A stretch of 51,160 nt of DNA, taken from positions 1 through 51,160 of the forward strand of contig JAUSFB010000049.1 of NCBI GenBank assembly GCA_030651575.1. The letters are read 5' to 3'. Below are positions 1 to 7,863 of the stretch, one piece after another. A model generated the notes under the pieces. That model did no database searches. It was not told the origin of the DNA and worked only from the letters and a program-made list of their open reading frames with translations. The position numbers and the translations under genes were made by a program. Source of the stretch: Phaeospirillum sp. Its GTDB lineage: Bacteria; Pseudomonadota; Alphaproteobacteria; Rhodospirillales; Magnetospirillaceae. The stretch's first letter is position 1. Every line of letters begins with the position of its first letter.

Positions 1-1
1 T

Positions 2-394
2 GCCAGCGAGATGAACCAGGTGTTCCTCAACCTGATCGTCAACGCGGCCCAAGCCATCGAGACATCCGGCAAGCCGTTGCCGGGCCGTATCACCATCACC
101 ACCTCTTCCCGCGACGGCGTCGTCGAGATCAGGGTCGCCGATACCGGCACCGGCGTGCCGGAGGCACTCAAGGAAAAGATCTTCGATCCCTTCTTCACCA
201 CCAAGGCGGTGGGTAAGGGAACCGGCCAGGGCCTGGCGATCTGCCACGACGTCGTGGCCACCAAGCATGGCGGCAGCCTGGAGGTCGCCGACAATGATGG
301 CGGCGGCGCCGTTTTTATCCTTCGCCTTCCTATCGATGGTGGTGGGACGCGGACCAGTAATGAAGGGGCGGATCGAGGCAATTGCGGATGCTGA
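2..394 (+). CDS. Sensor histidine kinase, C-terminal ATPase domain (5' end outside window)
   Basis: This is the catalytic (HATPase_c) end of a two-component histidine kinase. The reading frame is open from the first bases, so the sensor and phosphoacceptor domains lie to the left of the window. Visible motifs are the N box (NLIVNAAQAI), the G1 box (DTGTGV), the F box (FDPFFTTK) and the G2 box (GKGTGQGLAI), in the usual order. The FFTTK..GTGQGL style is that of the NtrB/ATPase-type kinases common in this group. The last 20 or so residues, after LRLPIDG, are low-complexity and beyond the conserved fold. No partner response regulator follows on the same strand. The domain call is firm; the signal sensed cannot be judged. 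Confidence 0.9.
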   Translation, partial: ASEMNQVFLNLIVNAAQAIETSGKPLPGRITITTSSRDGVVEIRVADTGTGVPEALKEKIFDPFFTTKAVGKGTGQGLAICHDVVATKHGGSLEVADNDGGGAVFILRLPIDGGGTRTSNEGADRGNCGC

Positions 395-718
395 ACAGAA
401 GATGCTGCCGGCAGGACTCCGTAGCGCCAATCTTCCAGATCCCGGAATAATCCAGCCATCCAGAATGAAATTTTATTATCTGGCGAAGCGCCGCCTCAGC
501 GATGTTCCCCTCCGTTCAGGATGAAACTTTGTCTCCCGGAACCGCACATGACACCGTGATGAATCAAAGGGTTCCAGATCGATTAGGATGATACTTTATT
601 ATGAATCAATAGGCGCGATTGATATTTTATGGCAAATTCAATCCAGCATTTGACCTCTGCCGCCCAGCTTACTATCTAATCTTTCGTGGGGTCGGAAGGA
701 AGCTCTGGGGAGATCGCC
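395..718. other. Intergenic stretch without a convincing gene
   Basis: These 324 bases separate the kinase end from the hemerythrin gene. They are clearly richer in A+T than their surroundings. A short frame at 267-524 overlaps the kinase in another frame and has no family features, so it is not called. The only structure seen is a set of three imperfect A/T-rich direct repeats, listed separately. Promoter elements for the hemerythrin gene should lie here, but no clear -35/-10 pair stands out. Confidence 0.6.
461..603. repeat. Three imperfect 20-bp A/T-rich direct repeats
   Basis: Copies begin at 461 (CAGAATGAAATTTTATTATC), 517 (CAGGATGAAACTTTGTCTCC) and 584 (TAGGATGATACTTTATTATG). The shared core is AGRATGAWAYTTTRTYWYS. 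Spacings are 56 and 67 bases. They lie 115 to 260 bases upstream of the hemerythrin start. They could be regulator binding sites or remnants of a repeat family; nothing in the window decides this. Confidence 0.4.
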
Positions 719-1141
719 ATGTTTCGCTGGAACATGTCGTTGGAAACCGGTGAGAAGGCCATCGACCACGGCCGCCACCGGCTGTTGGAAGCCATGGCGG
801 ACTTTTTTCTGATCGTCGACGACCCCGCCCTCAATCAGAAACTGGTGGCGGAACGCACCGGCGCCATCTACACCGCCATGAAGACGGCCTTCGCCGCCGA
901 AGACAAGGTTCTGGCATCCCACGGAGAAGCTGGAACCAAGCACGAAGCCACCCATGCGGCATTTCTGCTGCACTATGTGGAACTGTGTAAAAAGCTGGTG
1001 CCAAAGATCAAAAATCTAAAACAGGCTCGCCAGTCCTGTCTGGAAATCTATCGTATCGTCGATGGCGGCATTTATCACCACCTCAACGAGGAAGTGCTGG
1101 CCTACAAGCATATGCTGAAACACCCGAGGCCTCCCGCCTGA
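719..1141 (+). CDS. Diverged bacteriohemerythrin-like protein
   Basis: A 140-residue single-domain protein with the four-helix hemerythrin layout. It opens with FRWNMSLETGEKAID, the usual bacteriohemerythrin start. Compared with the canonical ligand set, a histidine follows the ID motif (IDHGRH, one residue later than usual), the helix-2 glutamate is kept (AAED), both helix-3 histidines are kept (KHEATH), and a helix-4 histidine is present (YHHLNEE). The helix-2 histidine of the usual HFxxEE motif is replaced by alanine (TAFAAED), and the last aspartate appears to be glutamate. Oxygen binding at a di-iron site may therefore be altered or lost. The ATG at 719 was chosen over an upstream in-frame GTG at 686 because a GGGGAG ribosome site precedes it at normal spacing. 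A hairpin overlaps the stop codon. Confidence 0.75.
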   Translation: MFRWNMSLETGEKAIDHGRHRLLEAMADFFLIVDDPALNQKLVAERTGAIYTAMKTAFAAEDKVLASHGEAGTKHEATHAAFLLHYVELCKKLVPKIKNLKQARQSCLEIYRIVDGGIYHHLNEEVLAYKHMLKHPRPPA

Positions 1142-1174
1142 CCCGACGGGCAGAGGATTTGCGCCCTCGGGTCA
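1139..1174 (+). terminator. Hairpin overlapping the hemerythrin stop codon
   Basis: TGACCCGACGGGC (1139-1151) pairs with GCCCTCGGGTCA (1163-1174), with one bulged base and an 11-base loop. There is no T-run, so it may be a weak or factor-assisted terminator or an mRNA-stabilising end. Confidence 0.45.
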
Positions 1175-1207
1175 ATCGACATTCAAACGGACAGGATGGG
1201 GAAATGG

Positions 1208-1252
1208 GCCACAGATAGAAATATTCTCAATTCATCGGTGTCTATCTGTGGC
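1208..1252. repeat. Perfect 12-bp inverted repeat with 21-base spacer
   Basis: GCCACAGATAGA (1208-1219) and TCTATCTGTGGC (1241-1252) are exact reverse complements. The site lies between the convergent hemerythrin and PilZ genes. The wide A/T-rich spacer fits two dyad half-sites or a long-loop stem. No T-run follows on the plus strand, so a standard terminator is not evident. Confidence 0.6.
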
Positions 1253-1296
1253 TGAGATCCCTGTAATCAGCCGAATTCCCTGAATATCGATACAGC

Positions 1297-1650
1297 CTAG
1301 CTCCGCGCCAGGGTGATCTTGAACTTGGCCGTCATCAAGGTGACGACATCGTCGAGCGAAATGTGCTGATAAAAGCGGCAGCCCGCCAGTCCATCCTTGG
1401 CCCACATCACGGTTGCGCCAAAGGTCGAGTTGCTGGCGTTCGTGATCAGGATATCGCGAGGAAGCGGCGACAGCAGAGCCGTGGCCTCCTTCGCCAACTC
1501 AAAGCGCAGCTTGAAGCCGCCCCGCGAGGCATCGATCAAAAAAGCCCGCGTCGTAAAATCAGCGGTTCCGAAGACCCCTTCGGTTCCGCAATTCTGCCGC
1601 TGCCAAGCGCGCGCCCCCAGACTGCCGGAGATCTGCTCCAACGCCGTCAT
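1297..1650 (-). CDS. PilZ-domain c-di-GMP receptor protein
   Basis: A 117-residue protein consisting of little more than one PilZ domain. Both c-di-GMP-binding signatures are present: RAWQR near residues 14-18 fits RxxxR, and DASRGG near 40-45 fits (D/N)xSxxG. The usual later glycine before the last strands is seen in GLAGCRF. It probably binds c-di-GMP and passes the signal on by protein contact, since no output domain is attached. Three GGDEF proteins, one also with an EAL domain, lie within 25 kb, so it sits in a region rich in c-di-GMP metabolism, although no operon links them. The ATG at 1650 is preceded by AAGG at short spacing. The partner is unknown. Confidence 0.75.
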   Translation of the reverse strand: MTALEQISGSLGARAWQRQNCGTEGVFGTADFTTRAFLIDASRGGFKLRFELAKEATALLSPLPRDILITNASNSTFGATVMWAKDGLAGCRFYQHISLDDVVTLMTAKFKITLARS

Positions 1651-1716
1651 CCTTGCTCACGAATATGCTAATCCAAAAGTATGCTTCGCACCTTCCGCTG
1701 TCCAGGGCTGTTGCTG

Positions 1717-1760
1717 AAAAAAAATCCCCGGCCCTCCCCTTTCGGGAAGACGCCGGGGAT
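1717..1760 (-). terminator. Rho-independent terminator of the porin gene
   Basis: Read on the minus strand, ATCCCCGGC (1760-1752) pairs with GCCGGGGAT (1732-1724). A run of eight T residues follows (complement of 1724-1717). It lies 19 bases after the stop of the minus-strand porin at 1779. Confidence 0.85.
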
Positions 1761-1778
1761 CATCACGATCGGAACGGA

Positions 1779-3332
1779 TCAGAACTTCACGACCAGCGAA
1801 GTCTCGGCCAGCAGCCAGGTCTTGTCCATGGGCAGTCCGGCGGGACCAGAGTTGGCGGAAACGTTCTGCCGATAGCCGGTTCCGGCCGCCGCAGCGGCAA
1901 AGGCGCCGGACAGCGACACATGCTCGTTGATGGCCCATTCGGCGGTGAAGTCGATTTCGCGGGCCAGATTGTCGGAGGTAACACCGGCATTCTGGGCCTT
2001 GGCCGCATAATTATAGGTATAGGCCAGGACACTCAACTTCACGGTATCGATCGGGTTGACCGAAAACGCCACCTGATGAATGTTCACGTTGCTGTTGGAG
2101 ATGACGTAATTGCCGACAATCTCGCCGATGAACCACGTCCCGAACCCGCGGGTGATGGCGTTATAAAAGAAGGGGTCATAGGCCTTCTTGGTGCTGTCGT
2201 TGGGGTTGTTGTCGCCGCTGAAATGGGCATAGCGGTAGGACAGCTTGGGCGTCCACGCCACGTCGGACAGCTGGTAACCCGGCTCCAGGTACCACGCGTT
2301 GGCGTTGACCTTGTGTTTGGCGGTGTTGTTGTTCTCGTAGACATAGTTGCCATAGAGCGAGAAATCCGGCAGGAACGGCAGCATATTGCCGCCGACATGG
2401 GCGGAAATCACGTTCATGCCTTCGCGATTGGAAGTCAGGGTATTGGTGACGGCACCGTTATTGGCGGTGCTGTTGAAGCTGAGATTGCCGCCGCTATTGG
2501 CCTCGACCACGTTGAAATAGGTCAGGCCCGCATACCACTTGCGGTCGGCGAAGGTCGAAGCGCCATCCCTGGCGGGCTTTCCGTCCTCGGACGCCACGCT
2601 CTCGAACCACTCGATATTTCCGCCGACGACCTTGGTCTTGGCGTTGTCGATCAGGCCGGCCGGCATGAGGCTGTTATTGGACTGGTTCTGCAAATAGAAC
2701 ACGTCGCCGCGCACCGGCCCGGTGGCGGCCTTCAAGATGCCGGTCTGGGCAAAGGCGGTGCGGGACTGGGTCCAGAACATGCCGCGCTGGCCTTGATTGT
2801 TCACGCCGTTGCTGATCAAAAAGCCGTCGGCGACGCGAAAGCTTTGACGGCCGCCGGACAGGTCGATGGCATTCTCGTCCAGGCCGTCGATCAGCTTGGC
2901 GGACTTCCATCCGGCATAGAGGTTTTCGAGGCCGAACAAGACCGGGTGACCATAGGTGGTGGAGATCAGGCTGGCATCGCCATCGCCGCCGGTGGCGGAG
3001 ACCTGACCGCTGACATCACCGTAAAAAGTGCCGAACCGCTCGGTCTCCAACGACGCCTTCAGCTCGGGGGTCAAGAACCACTCGGTCCAGGACGCCTTGC
3101 CGGAGATGCGCTTGCCGGGCGCTCCGCTATTATTGGTCCACGAGCCGGCGCCGAACTGCGTCCCCGGCGAGGTGAAGCCGGTGATGCCGCCGGTGAAGGC
3201 GCCATCGACCTTCAAGCCATCGCTGTCATAGAGCGACACATCGGCCGAGGCGGGCATCGCCGCCACGCCGACAACGACGGATAAAATCGCGCCCGTAACC
3301 AGGCTGCGGCACCGGAGATCAAGTCCAACCAT
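1779..3332 (-). CDS. Outer-membrane beta-barrel protein, alginate-export/porin-like
   Basis: A 517-residue exported protein. A classical signal peptide occupies the first 30 residues (hydrophobic core VTGAILSVVVGVAA, cleavage after PASA). The mature part shows short alternating polar and aromatic strands, many Asn/Gly turns and a terminal phenylalanine (TSLVVKF), which is the outer-membrane barrel signature. The order of features (N-terminal target strands, GGRQSFRVADGF, repeated tyrosine-rich strands) recalls the alginate-export/AlgE-like porin fold, but the substrate cannot be read from the sequence. The start at 3332 follows a GAGGGAGC ribosome site; the frame stays open further upstream, but that part would precede the signal peptide. 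It is divergent from the OprB porin and ends at a strong terminator. Confidence 0.75.
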   Translation of the reverse strand: MVGLDLRCRSLVTGAILSVVVGVAAMPASADVSLYDSDGLKVDGAFTGGITGFTSPGTQFGAGSWTNNSGAPGKRISGKASWTEWFLTPELKASLETERFGTFYGDVSGQVSATGGDGDASLISTTYGHPVLFGLENLYAGWKSAKLIDGLDENAIDLSGGRQSFRVADGFLISNGVNNQGQRGMFWTQSRTAFAQTGILKAATGPVRGDVFYLQNQSNNSLMPAGLIDNAKTKVVGGNIEWFESVASEDGKPARDGASTFADRKWYAGLTYFNVVEANSGGNLSFNSTANNGAVTNTLTSNREGMNVISAHVGGNMLPFLPDFSLYGNYVYENNNTAKHKVNANAWYLEPGYQLSDVAWTPKLSYRYAHFSGDNNPNDSTKKAYDPFFYNAITRGFGTWFIGEIVGNYVISNSNVNIHQVAFSVNPIDTVKLSVLAYTYNYAAKAQNAGVTSDNLAREIDFTAEWAINEHVSLSGAFAAAAAGTGYRQNVSANSGPAGLPMDKTWLLAETSLVVKF

Positions 3333-3663
3333 CACAAGCTCCCTCGCGGAACAACAAAACTGACATCCCATATTGCAATGCACATGCCAGCGGCTACCCC
3401 TTGAACATCCTGTCGCCGAGCCAAGCCAGCCTGCCGAATGTGCCTCGTTCATGTGCAACACCTCAGTAACTGACCACATATTAAGCACGCAACTGGATTC
3501 ATCGCCCCGCGAACCATCACGTCATCAATCTTTGCGACCGTTGCCAAAAAACAACGGCCCCGCCCCCAGTAATCCACGTCGCTTGACAGCGGAATCCCCG
3601 TCCGCTAGCTCTGCTCCGGAACAATAGAATTTTGATCCGCCTGCATTTTTCAATGGGGGGCAT
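3333..3663. other. Divergent intergenic region between two porin genes
   Basis: These 331 bases contain no gene with recognisable features. They carry the promoters for both porins. A good sigma-70-like promoter for the plus-strand porin is seen at 3583-3611. No dyad operator stands out. Confidence 0.6.
3583..3611 (+). promoter_or_regulatory. Predicted sigma-70-type promoter for the OprB porin
   Basis: TTGACA (3583-3588), a 17-base spacer and TAGCTC (3606-3611). The -35 is consensus and the -10 is partial. It lies about 50 bases before the ATG at 3664. Confidence 0.5.
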
Positions 3664-5067
3664 ATGACTTATCGCCGGTATCGCGCTTACGCGCCGCTTT
3701 TTCTCGCCGGGCTTCTGGCCCTGCCGCTAACCGCGCCCCGCCCCGCCTTGGCCGAGGAAGCCGAAGCGGCGTCGGAGGAAAAGGGACTGTGGGAGCGTGA
3801 AACCCTGAGCGGTGAGTGGGGCGGCCTGCGTCCGACCCTGGCCGATCGCGGCATCAAGATCAACGGCACCTACACCGCCGAGACGCTGGGCAATGTTTCG
3901 GGCGGCCTTCGCCGCCGGGCGGTGGCCGAATCCCTGCTTCAGATCGATGTCGAGGCCGACCTGGAAAAGGCGGTGGGCTGGAAGGGCGGCCTGTTCCATG
4001 TGACCGGCTACCACATCGAAGGTCGCCAGTTGAGCGCCAACTTCCTGGGCGGCAACCTGATGACCGTGCGCGATATCGAAGCCGCGCCGTCCACCCGCCT
4101 GTATTCGCTGTGGCTGCAACAAAGCATTCTCGACGACATGGTATCGCTGCGGGTCGGCCAGGTCCCCATGCAGGAAGAGTTCTTCACCAGCACCTATGCC
4201 GCCTACCTCATCAACGGCGCCTTCGGCTGGCCGGTCGGGTTCTCGGCCAATATGCCCAGCGGCGGCAGCGGCTATCCCATCGCCAATCTCGGCAGCCGCC
4301 TGAAGGTCCAGGCAACCGATCAGCTGGCCTTCCTGGCCGGCGTCTTCACCGGCAACATCGCCCCCGGCACCAATGTCGGCAATGACGCGCAAAAGCGCAA
4401 TCGCAGCGGCACCGACATGCGGCTTGACCAGCCGCCGGTCTGGTTCGGCGAGGCCAATTACGGCATCAACCAGGAGAAGGACGCGGGTGGCCTGCCCACC
4501 ATGCTCAAGCTGGGCGGATGGTACTATAACGGCCGCGCCACCGATCAACGCTATGACGTCGCCGGGGTCTCGCTGGGCAGCGCCGCCGCCGGCACCGCCA
4601 AGACCGACCGTGGCAACTGGGCGGTTTACGGCATCATCGACCAGATGCTGTGGAAGAAGGCCGGTACCGTCGACGGCGGCTTGGGCGCTTTCCTGCGCGC
4701 CACCATCCTGCCCGAGGACCGCAACCAGATGCCCTACGCCTTCGACACCGGCCTGACCTACAAGGGGCCGTTCGAGGGACGCGACGACGACGTCGCCGCC
4801 ATCGGATTCGCCTTCGGCAGCATGAGCCCGGCGCTGGCCGCCCGCGACGCCGACGCCCGGCGCTTCGGCACCGCGACGGCCCCCGACCATGATTTCGAAG
4901 CGGCGCTGGAAGTGACCTACCGCTTTCAGGTCACGCCGTGGTGGACCATCGTTCCCGACGCCCAATACATCTTCCACCCCGGCGGCAACGCCACCCTGCC
5001 CGATCGGCCGGAAACCTCGATTCCCGATGCCGCCGTGCTGGGCCTGCGAACCGTGTTCAAGCTGTAA
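3664..5067 (+). CDS. oprB: Carbohydrate-selective porin, OprB family
   Basis: A 467-residue outer-membrane porin. The signal peptide covers about 31 residues (LFLAGLLALPLTAP, cleavage near ALA). The mature protein opens with the OprB hallmark: LSGEWGGLRPTLADRGIKIN at about residues 49-68, followed by the family's barrel strands. These include SLWLQQSILDDMVSLRVGQV, EEFFTSTYAAYLINGAFGWP, and a C-terminal block (EVTYRFQVTPWWTIVPDAQY) ending in the terminal FKL. Length is normal for the family. OprB porins carry sugars across the outer membrane, but no sugar transport or breakdown genes are beside it, so the substrate is open. The ATG follows a GGGGG run six bases upstream. A consensus-like promoter lies at 3583. 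Confidence 0.9.
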   Translation: MTYRRYRAYAPLFLAGLLALPLTAPRPALAEEAEAASEEKGLWERETLSGEWGGLRPTLADRGIKINGTYTAETLGNVSGGLRRRAVAESLLQIDVEADLEKAVGWKGGLFHVTGYHIEGRQLSANFLGGNLMTVRDIEAAPSTRLYSLWLQQSILDDMVSLRVGQVPMQEEFFTSTYAAYLINGAFGWPVGFSANMPSGGSGYPIANLGSRLKVQATDQLAFLAGVFTGNIAPGTNVGNDAQKRNRSGTDMRLDQPPVWFGEANYGINQEKDAGGLPTMLKLGGWYYNGRATDQRYDVAGVSLGSAAAGTAKTDRGNWAVYGIIDQMLWKKAGTVDGGLGAFLRATILPEDRNQMPYAFDTGLTYKGPFEGRDDDVAAIGFAFGSMSPALAARDADARRFGTATAPDHDFEAALEVTYRFQVTPWWTIVPDAQYIFHPGGNATLPDRPETSIPDAAVLGLRTVFKL

Positions 5068-5183
5068 TACCGACAAGCCAATAAATTCATCATCCCTCAG
5101 TCGCCGGGCGCGAACTCCGTTCGCTTGGCTTTCGCGGCACGAGCCGCGCCGGCCCTTGGCCGCAACTCCGGGCCAATAAAGGG

Positions 5184-5212
5184 AAACGACCGGAAGGCTC
5201 CCTTCCGGTCGT
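5184..5212. terminator. Terminator hairpin between convergent genes
   Basis: ACGACCGGAAGG (5186-5197) and CCTTCCGGTCGT (5201-5212) form a perfect 12-bp stem with a 3-base loop. A T-rich tail follows on the minus strand, and CATCGTTT follows on the plus strand. It can serve the kinase gene ending at 5220 and possibly the OprB gene. Confidence 0.7.
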
Positions 5213-5219
5213 CATCGTT

Positions 5220-7721
5220 TCAAGGCGTGAACAGTTCGGGAGAGACCGGCAGGGTAAAGTAAAAGACCGTCCCCGCTCCGGCCTCGGATTCGACCCAGAT
5301 CCGGCCGCCATGCCGCTCGACGATTTTCTTGCAGATCGCCAGACCGATGCCGCTACCCGGATACTGATCGCGCGTGTGCAGCCGCTGAAACACCTGGAAA
5401 ATGCGGCCGTAATACTCCGGGCCGATCCCGATGCCATTATCGGCCACCGAAAACACCCACGCATCCCCCTGACGCTCGGAACCGACCGTGATCACGGGAA
5501 CGCGGTCGGGGTGACGGTATTTAAGGGCGTTTCCGACCAGGTTTTGAAACAGTCGGACGAACTGCGACCGGTCGGCGGTCACCATCGGCATCGGCCCGAT
5601 ATGGATATTGGCCTTGGTGTCGCCGACCGCCACGGACAGGTTGACGCGCACGTCCTCCAGCGCCCCGGCCCCGTCGAACTCGACGAATGCGCCGCCCAAC
5701 CGTTCGACCCGCGAATACTCCAGCAGGTCCTGGATCATCCCCTGCATGCGCTTGGCGCCATCGACCAGGAAGGCGATGAACTCATCGGCGTCGGAATCCA
5801 GCTTGCCGCGATAGCGCCGGTCGATCAGCTGGGCATAGCCGGCGATCATGCGCAACGGCTCTTGCAGGTCGTGGGAGGCGACGTAGGCGAACTGCTCCAA
5901 TTCCTTGTTGGAGGCGTCCAGCTTGGCCAGCAGCGTCTGGGTGCGCGCCTCCATGGCGCGCTGTTCGCTGATATCGCGGCAGATGAACAACAGGCAAGGC
6001 TCGCCCGCAACCATGATCTGCTGGACCGAAATCAACCCAATCAGGGTGTTGCCGTCCTTGCGGCGCAACACGGTCTCGAAGCCCTCGACCTGCCCGTCGA
6101 GTATGGCCGCCGAGACCAACCGTTCGCGATCCTCCGGCCTGGCCCAGATCCGCAGGGTCTTGGCGTCGGTTCCGATGAACTCGGCCCGGCCATAGCCCAA
6201 CAACCGGCAAAATGCGGTGTTAACCTCCACATAGGATCCGTCGATCATGGTCGAAATGACCAGGGCGTCGGGACTCCCCAGGAACGCCTTGGCGAACTTT
6301 TCCTCGGACAGGGTCAGCTTCTGCTTGTCCTCCTGGGCGGCGGTGATGTCCTCGAAGGTCACCACCAGCCCCGCCGCCTCGCCCGAACCACCCAACGCCG
6401 AAGCATGGCCCCGTACCCAGCGAATGGTCCCATCGGGGGACTGAATCCGCATTTCCTCCAGGAAATCGCCGCCGTTCCGGGCCAGCCCGGCCCAGGCTTC
6501 GGCCACTGTCGCCCGATCCTCGTCCGCGATCACCTCGCACCATTTACGCCCCAGCAGTTCGTCGCCGCGACGTCCGGTCAGACTTAGCCATCGCTCGTTG
6601 GCGTAAAGGCAGCATCCGTCGGCCCGAGCCTGAACGATCCCCACCGGAGAACGCTCGTTCAGCAAGCGAAAACGGGCCTCGCTGGCGGTCAGCGCCAGTT
6701 GGGCAAGCTGCTGCTCGGCCTGAAGCCGGTCCGACATGGTCGCTAACCCGATCAGAACCACCGCCAGAACAAAGACTACCCCGGCATGGGCCGCGGACTC
6801 GCTTCGCCAATGGGCCAACGCCGGCTGGGTGGCGATTCCCACCGCCACGATCAGGGGATAGGTCTCGAACTTGCGGTACGAGGCGACCCGTTCGGCACCG
6901 TCGCTCTTGCCGCGCCCCAGCAGAATGCCGGAGGACCGGCCGGAAGAAACGGCCCGGAAGATCTCTCCATCGACCACGGACTTGCCGCGCCACATCTGGG
7001 GATCGGGCTGGCGCGCCAAGATGATGCCGTCGTCGCGGATCAGGGCCACCCGCCCGCCTGCGACCGGCACCACCGAACGCAGCGCGTCCTCGAACAGACT
7101 GGGGTCGATAGTGATCACGGCGATCCCCAGGAACTTGCCCCCGGCCGTGCGAACGGCGCGAACCAGAAAGATGGAGACGACATTCCGCACCCGGCTTTGC
7201 AGCGGCGGCGAAATGAACAGATGCCGGGATGGATCGGCAGCCAGGGCCGTGAAATACTCACGGTCACGCACGTCAAGGCCGACAATGCCGGCCACGGTCG
7301 AGCTTGTCACCAACCCGTTCGAATCGGTCAGGAACACATTGCGGATGAAAGAGAACTGGGCCATCCGCTTGGCCAGAAGGGCGTTGAACGCACCGGGATC
7401 GGGAACGCCGTCCTCCGGCACCAGTTCGACCACTTCGGACAACACCACGTCGACGCCGCGCAACAGACCGGTGATGTGCTCCTCCGACACCCGGGCCAAG
7501 GCCGTGGACAGGGTTTCAAGATCGGAGATCACCTCGCGGTAGTTGCCCCAGATCTGCCAAACCGTCAACAAAAGGATGCAGAGCACCGCCAGGGTCGCGG
7601 CAAGCCTTGCCCGCCAGCTGGATCGCGGGCGAATATCGCCCTTATCCATCTTCGGCAGGTCGGCGATGATAAGATCATCTCTCGTTGAAAAGTCATTCAT
7701 TAACGCGAAAGTATAGGCCAT
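5220..7721 (-). CDS. Membrane sensor histidine kinase, Cache-PAS-PAS-HisKA-HATPase
   Basis: An 833-residue sensor kinase. It has a first membrane helix at about 37-57, a large periplasmic double-Cache-type sensor at about 58-305, a second helix at about 308-326, PAS domains at about 344-465 and 470-590, and a dimerisation helix with the phosphoacceptor histidine at about residue 617 (ASHDLQEP). The ATPase domain (N box LVGNALKYR, G1 DNGIGIG, G2 SGIGLAI) completes it. The SHDLQEPLRMI form is typical of the phytochrome-like/bathy kinase group. It should sense an external small molecule through Cache and an internal cue through PAS. No response regulator is adjacent, so it is an orphan. The ATG at 7721 has GGAG just upstream; an internal ATG at 7700 has none. 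It ends at a hairpin terminator. Confidence 0.88.
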   Translation of the reverse strand: MAYTFALMNDFSTRDDLIIADLPKMDKGDIRPRSSWRARLAATLAVLCILLLTVWQIWGNYREVISDLETLSTALARVSEEHITGLLRGVDVVLSEVVELVPEDGVPDPGAFNALLAKRMAQFSFIRNVFLTDSNGLVTSSTVAGIVGLDVRDREYFTALAADPSRHLFISPPLQSRVRNVVSIFLVRAVRTAGGKFLGIAVITIDPSLFEDALRSVVPVAGGRVALIRDDGIILARQPDPQMWRGKSVVDGEIFRAVSSGRSSGILLGRGKSDGAERVASYRKFETYPLIVAVGIATQPALAHWRSESAAHAGVVFVLAVVLIGLATMSDRLQAEQQLAQLALTASEARFRLLNERSPVGIVQARADGCCLYANERWLSLTGRRGDELLGRKWCEVIADEDRATVAEAWAGLARNGGDFLEEMRIQSPDGTIRWVRGHASALGGSGEAAGLVVTFEDITAAQEDKQKLTLSEEKFAKAFLGSPDALVISTMIDGSYVEVNTAFCRLLGYGRAEFIGTDAKTLRIWARPEDRERLVSAAILDGQVEGFETVLRRKDGNTLIGLISVQQIMVAGEPCLLFICRDISEQRAMEARTQTLLAKLDASNKELEQFAYVASHDLQEPLRMIAGYAQLIDRRYRGKLDSDADEFIAFLVDGAKRMQGMIQDLLEYSRVERLGGAFVEFDGAGALEDVRVNLSVAVGDTKANIHIGPMPMVTADRSQFVRLFQNLVGNALKYRHPDRVPVITVGSERQGDAWVFSVADNGIGIGPEYYGRIFQVFQRLHTRDQYPGSGIGLAICKKIVERHGGRIWVESEAGAGTVFYFTLPVSPELFTP

Positions 7722-7796
7722 TCACTCCGCCGCCACAATGTATGGCCAGCACGGTTGTTCCGAAACCGCCTCCATCATACCCTGCCCTATGCCTTG

Positions 7797-7849
7797 TTGA
7801 CCGGACGGCCCCACTTTCTGTAAAACCAAACCGTTCAGTATAGTTTTTG
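7797..7849 (+). promoter_or_regulatory. Likely promoter/operator of the RND efflux operon
   Basis: A TTGACC (7797-7802) with TAAAAC (7821-7826) and a downstream TATAGT (7839-7844) give possible promoter elements. Overlapping them is the imperfect dyad AAACCAAACCGTTCAGTATA (from 7823), which resembles TetR-family operators in front of RND pumps. No TetR gene is adjacent. This is weak evidence. Confidence 0.3.
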
Positions 7850-7863
7850 TCGGATCAGGATTG

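Noticed and set aside
267-524. An 85-codon frame overlapping the first kinase
   Set aside because: It shares its first half with the kinase in another frame and has no recognisable features or ribosome site.
1653-3284. A 543-codon open frame on the plus strand
   Set aside because: It is antisense to the porin at 1779-3332, which has a signal peptide, barrel pattern, ribosome site and terminator. The translation has biased Gly/Val/Asp/His composition typical of a mirror frame.
3727-5076. A 449-codon open frame on the minus strand
   Set aside because: It mirrors the OprB porin, whose family motifs are clear. High GC content keeps the opposite frame open.
5310-7688. Two long plus-strand frames (425 and 300 codons)
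   Set aside because: Both are antisense to the 833-residue histidine kinase with all motifs intact.
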